Below are positions 7,157-9,060 of a DNA stretch of 9,060 nucleotides, in pieces. How positions within the stretch are numbered: position 1 is the first letter of the stretch; every line of letters starts with the position of its first letter. The notes beneath the pieces are model-generated. The model was not told where the DNA came from. It saw nothing but the letters and a program-made list of their open reading frames with translations, and did not search any database. Both the position numbers and the translations under genes were made by a program. Source of the DNA: Flavobacteriales bacterium UBA6165 (GTDB taxonomy: Bacteria; Bacteroidota; Bacteroidia; Flavobacteriales_D; Crocinitomicaceae); contig DIUF01000083.1 of the NCBI GenBank assembly GCA_002422285.1, positions 6,242 through 15,301 on the forward strand, in the 5' to 3' direction.

Positions 7157-7907
7157 AGGCAAAGTTTGTTGCTATTTTTTCATTTAATTCTGCTTTATCT
7201 GGAGTGGTATGTGTGAACGGCTCTGTTGCCAAATCCACAGTTCCTCCTGGACCATCGAATAAATCATCGAGGTGGAAGTAAACCGTCATTCTGTAATGAT
7301 GGTCTGAGATTTTTGTCCAAGTGATATTGTTGAATTCAAAAGGTTTTCTATAGTCATTCAAACCAATGTGGTAGGTAAAAACATCCGTTAAGTTAACTGC
7401 ATCTGGATTGGTGCTGAATAAGCCTTCTATTTTATAGAAAATATAACCCGGATTCCAACCCCAGTGCATATCGTTTACATTCGTCAAATAGAGTGGACTT
7501 GTTACAGGAAATGAAATTGGATCGGCATTATTCCATGGTTGAACCACACCAATTGCACCTGATAAATTTGTAAAATCTCCAGGAAGACCAACGGCTGAAA
7601 AAAGTGTGTTTCCTTTCAAAGCCATATCCATGAGAGATGCGTCCAATAGATTACGCTCACCATTTTTGATTTGTGTCAAGATGATTTTTACTTCTTTCAA
7701 TTGAAAAGGATAACCTTCTTGCGTGTTCAACGTTTGGTCTAAATTGATTTGCGCGCCGTTATACATCAATTGCAATTTGGCTTCCAAGATGGTTTCAGGT
7801 TCAGGGTCTGGATCGGTCACCTTAGGTTTACAAGAAACGAAAAGAACTAGGGACAGAATCATCAATCCAAATTTCCTAATACCCATAATGTTTTTCGAAG
7901 TTTTCAT
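7140..7907 (-). CDS. MbnP-like lipoprotein, putative partner of the di-haem enzyme
   Basis: A 255-residue exported protein. The signal peptide has a basic start (Lys2, Lys5, Arg11, Lys12), a hydrophobic core 14-24 and a lipobox FVSC with Cys26, followed by an acidic Pro-rich linker (TDPDPEPE). The mature part resembles the MbnP family: a beta-rich start (ILEAKLQLMYNGAQINL), a central MHWGWNPGYIFYKIEG (147-162) and a late FTHTTP segment with His233 near the C-terminus. In Methylosinus, MbnP is a periplasmic copper-binding protein whose Trp is oxidised to kynurenine by the di-haem enzyme MbnH. The gene immediately downstream encodes such an enzyme with a 17-bp overlap, which strongly supports the family call. 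Only four Trp are present (125, 149, 151, 197), and His148, His180, His203, His204, His212 and His233 are candidate metal ligands. Copper binding here is inferred, not shown. Confidence 0.75.
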   Translation of the reverse strand: MKTSKNIMGIRKFGLMILSLVLFVSCKPKVTDPDPEPETILEAKLQLMYNGAQINLDQTLNTQEGYPFQLKEVKIILTQIKNGERNLLDASLMDMALKGNTLFSAVGLPGDFTNLSGAIGVVQPWNNADPISFPVTSPLYLTNVNDMHWGWNPGYIFYKIEGLFSTNPDAVNLTDVFTYHIGLNDYRKPFEFNNITWTKISDHHYRMTVYFHLDDLFDGPGGTVDLATEPFTHTTPDKAELNEKIATNFAYALRN

Positions 7908-7930
7908 AAAATCAATGTTACTATAACATA

Positions 7931-7938
7931 CAAATATA
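7931..7938 (-). promoter_or_regulatory. -7 promoter element of the MbnP-like/peroxidase operon
   Basis: The minus strand reads TATATTTG, an exact TAnnTTTG match 23 nt before the ATG at 7907. The nearest TTTG (7954 to 7951) is only 12 nt upstream, too close for a standard -33 element, so the promoter may be weak or activator-dependent. Confidence 0.45.
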
Positions 7939-7948
7939 GTGAATGTTC

Positions 7949-7991
7949 GTCAAATTGAATAAGCGCTCATAGCAAATGTCAAATTAAATAA
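7949..7991. repeat. 14-bp direct repeat in the divergent intergenic region
   Basis: GTCAAATTGAATAA (7949-7962) recurs as GTCAAATTAAATAA (7978-7991), 13 of 14 bases identical, with starts 29 bp apart (nearly three helical turns). The pair lies just upstream of the -7 element for the MbnP-like operon and upstream of the LysE-family promoter, where an activator or repressor would bind. The bases are AT-rich, so chance is a real alternative. Confidence 0.35.
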
Positions 7992-8000
7992 TGTATTCGC

Positions 8001-8034
8001 TTGCAATCTTATTGAGAGTATATTCCTAAATTTG
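8001..8034 (+). promoter_or_regulatory. Bacteroidota-type promoter for the LysE-family gene
   Basis: TAAATTTG (8027-8034) matches the -7 consensus exactly. TTG at 8001-8003 is 23 nt upstream, at the outer limit of usual -33 spacing. The predicted start near 8041 leaves about 9 nt before the TTG start codon, supporting that codon as the real initiation site. Confidence 0.5.
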
Positions 8035-8049
8035 CTCAAAAATTAAGCG

Positions 8050-8685
8050 TTGGGATTAGTCATTTTTAAGGGAGTTGTCACTGGATTTATCTTGAGTATC
8101 ATGATAGGGCCTGTGTTTTTTATGCTCATAGAGACTAGTATCGTTAAGGGTATTCGCGCTGCTTTGGCTTTCGACATTGGAGTTCTGCTTTCAGATATCA
8201 TTTACATCAGTATTGTGTTTTTCTTTTTGAGTGAAGTAACTGCTGCAATAGATGAAAATAAAAACATATTGACTGTAATCGGGGGTATTATACTTATCAT
8301 TTTCGGTGTTTTTAATGCATTGAAAAAGCAAGAAGCCAAATTAAACACTGATTTCATACAACTTGTACATCAACCCAGAGATTATGGTGTCTTATTGATG
8401 AAAGGATTCTTCTTAAACTTTTTGAATCCCATGGTTTTGTTTTATTGGTTCGCTGTTTTAACTATTGATACAGATCGAGTGGCTCTAGGTGGATGGCAAG
8501 CCATTTCTTTTATTGCCATTATTTTATTGACTTTTTTTAGCGTTGATATTTTGAAAATTGTTGGAGCGAAAAAACTCCGTGTGTTTATAACTGCCAGTGT
8601 GCTCAAGCGATTGAATCTCATTCTTGGCTCCATTCTCATGGTTTTTGGTATTGTGCTTATTATTCGAGGTTTCGTAACCAAATAA
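8050..8685 (+). CDS. LysE/RhtB-family membrane transporter
   Basis: Inner-membrane protein of 211 residues with six predicted hydrophobic segments (about 4-26, 37-60, 72-90, 113-137, 148-170, 187-207), the layout of the LysE/RhtB amino-acid exporter superfamily. Family signatures are the SIMIGPVFFMLIETSI region (16-31), with the conserved Gly-Pro at 20-21, the LAFDIGVLLSDI stretch entering helix 2, and FLNFLNPMVLFYW (121-133) with the conserved Asn-Pro. Basic residues between helices 3 and 4 (KKQEAK) mark the usual cytoplasmic loop. The start must be TTG at 8050: the preceding in-frame codons are GCG and a TAA stop, and the first in-frame ATG would remove most of helix 1. The substrate cannot be read from sequence; export of amino acids or small metabolites is the family role. 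It is divergent from the MbnP-like operon across 142 bp. Confidence 0.88.
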   Translation: MGLVIFKGVVTGFILSIMIGPVFFMLIETSIVKGIRAALAFDIGVLLSDIIYISIVFFFLSEVTAAIDENKNILTVIGGIILIIFGVFNALKKQEAKLNTDFIQLVHQPRDYGVLLMKGFFLNFLNPMVLFYWFAVLTIDTDRVALGGWQAISFIAIILLTFFSVDILKIVGAKKLRVFITASVLKRLNLILGSILMVFGIVLIIRGFVTK

Positions 8686-8705
8686 AAAATATTCGTTTTC
8701 AAATT

Positions 8706-9060
8706 ATGAGAAGTCTGTTTGTTTTTGTACTCGTTTTGTTTCCATTAAGCATGTTTTTTGCTCAAGAAATCCGCAAGGAAAATTTGAGCAAACCTGTTCG
8801 TCAATATTGGGATTTTGAACAGAAGAAGCTCCTCAGTGAAGGTTGCTATTATGTTGATTATCGTGGCACATCCACTGAAAAACACGGAACATGGAAGTAC
8901 TATGACAAAAACGGCAATCTAGAGGAAGTTCAGAATTATTATCGCAATAAACTTCATGGGCCAGTTTGGCAATATTACGGAAAAGACAAACCCAAATCTG
9001 AAGGATATTTTAAGATGGGCTTACAAGATAGCGTGTTTCGTTCCTGGCATGAAAACGGCA
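8706..9060 (+). CDS. Secreted YwqK/MORN-repeat protein, N-terminal part
   Basis: Open from the ATG at 8706 to the window edge (118 complete codons), so the C-terminus is missing. The first 19 residues are a signal peptide (MRSLF, hydrophobic core, SMFFA|QE), so the protein is exported. From about residue 58 there are repeats with a 24-residue period: KHGTWKYYDKNGN, LHGPVWQYYGKDK and QDSVFRSWHENG, the first two anchored by His60 and His84 and the third aligned at residue 108. This is the 'G.W.yY..nG' pattern of MORN/YwqK repeats, common in Bacteroidota and often labelled 'toxin-antitoxin system YwqK family antitoxin', a name with little functional meaning here. The start lies 20 bp after the LysE-family stop with no promoter box between, so co-transcription is possible. 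The function is unknown. Confidence 0.8.
   Translation, partial: MRSLFVFVLVLFPLSMFFAQEIRKENLSKPVRQYWDFEQKKLLSEGCYYVDYRGTSTEKHGTWKYYDKNGNLEEVQNYYRNKLHGPVWQYYGKDKPKSEGYFKMGLQDSVFRSWHENG

Noticed and set aside
7157..7162. TTG start for the peroxidase two codons before the ATG
   Set aside because: It is possible, but the ATG at 7156 preserves the whole lipoprotein signal and is the more usual codon.

Overview
The window looks like chromosomal DNA from a member of the Bacteroidota, most likely a flavobacterium-like lineage. The evidence is moderate-to-low GC, no Shine-Dalgarno sequences before starts, exact TAnnTTTG promoter -7 elements upstream of four genes or operons, lipoprotein signals on two neighbouring exported proteins, a PorT-like outer-membrane barrel, and a YwqK/MORN-repeat protein with a signal peptide. 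I cannot name the genus. I see no rRNA, tRNA, CRISPR array, insertion sequence or phage gene.

Layout. (1) Bases 1-1464, + strand: the end of a methionine-salvage operon, with the C-terminal part of the enolase-phosphatase MtnC followed 3 bp later by complete MtnA. (2) Bases 1470-2189, - strand: an outer-membrane beta-barrel protein that converges on mtnA with only 5 bp between the stops. Its long leader contains a good promoter, and upstream of that (2354-2516) is a possible barrel-gene remnant. (3) Bases 2517-5765, - strand: a tight three-gene operon, deoC, then a full aldehyde dehydrogenase, then a 293-residue aldehyde-dehydrogenase-like protein without a catalytic domain. DeoC would cleave deoxyribose-5-phosphate to glyceraldehyde-3-phosphate and acetaldehyde, and the active dehydrogenase would oxidise the acetaldehyde or a related aldehyde. 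(4) Bases 6056-7907, - strand: a translationally coupled pair of lipoproteins, an MbnP-like protein and a di-haem MauG/MbnH-type peroxidase. In the characterised MbnP/MbnH pair, the di-haem enzyme oxidises a tryptophan of its partner to kynurenine to build a copper site. (5) Bases 8050-9060, + strand: a divergently transcribed LysE-family transporter starting at TTG, then the N-terminal part of a secreted YwqK/MORN-repeat protein that runs off the window.

Most of the window is ordinary metabolism. The two places most worth following are the degenerate dehydrogenase partner in the deoC operon and the MbnP/MauG-like pair. A 13/14 direct repeat lies in the divergent region upstream of that pair.
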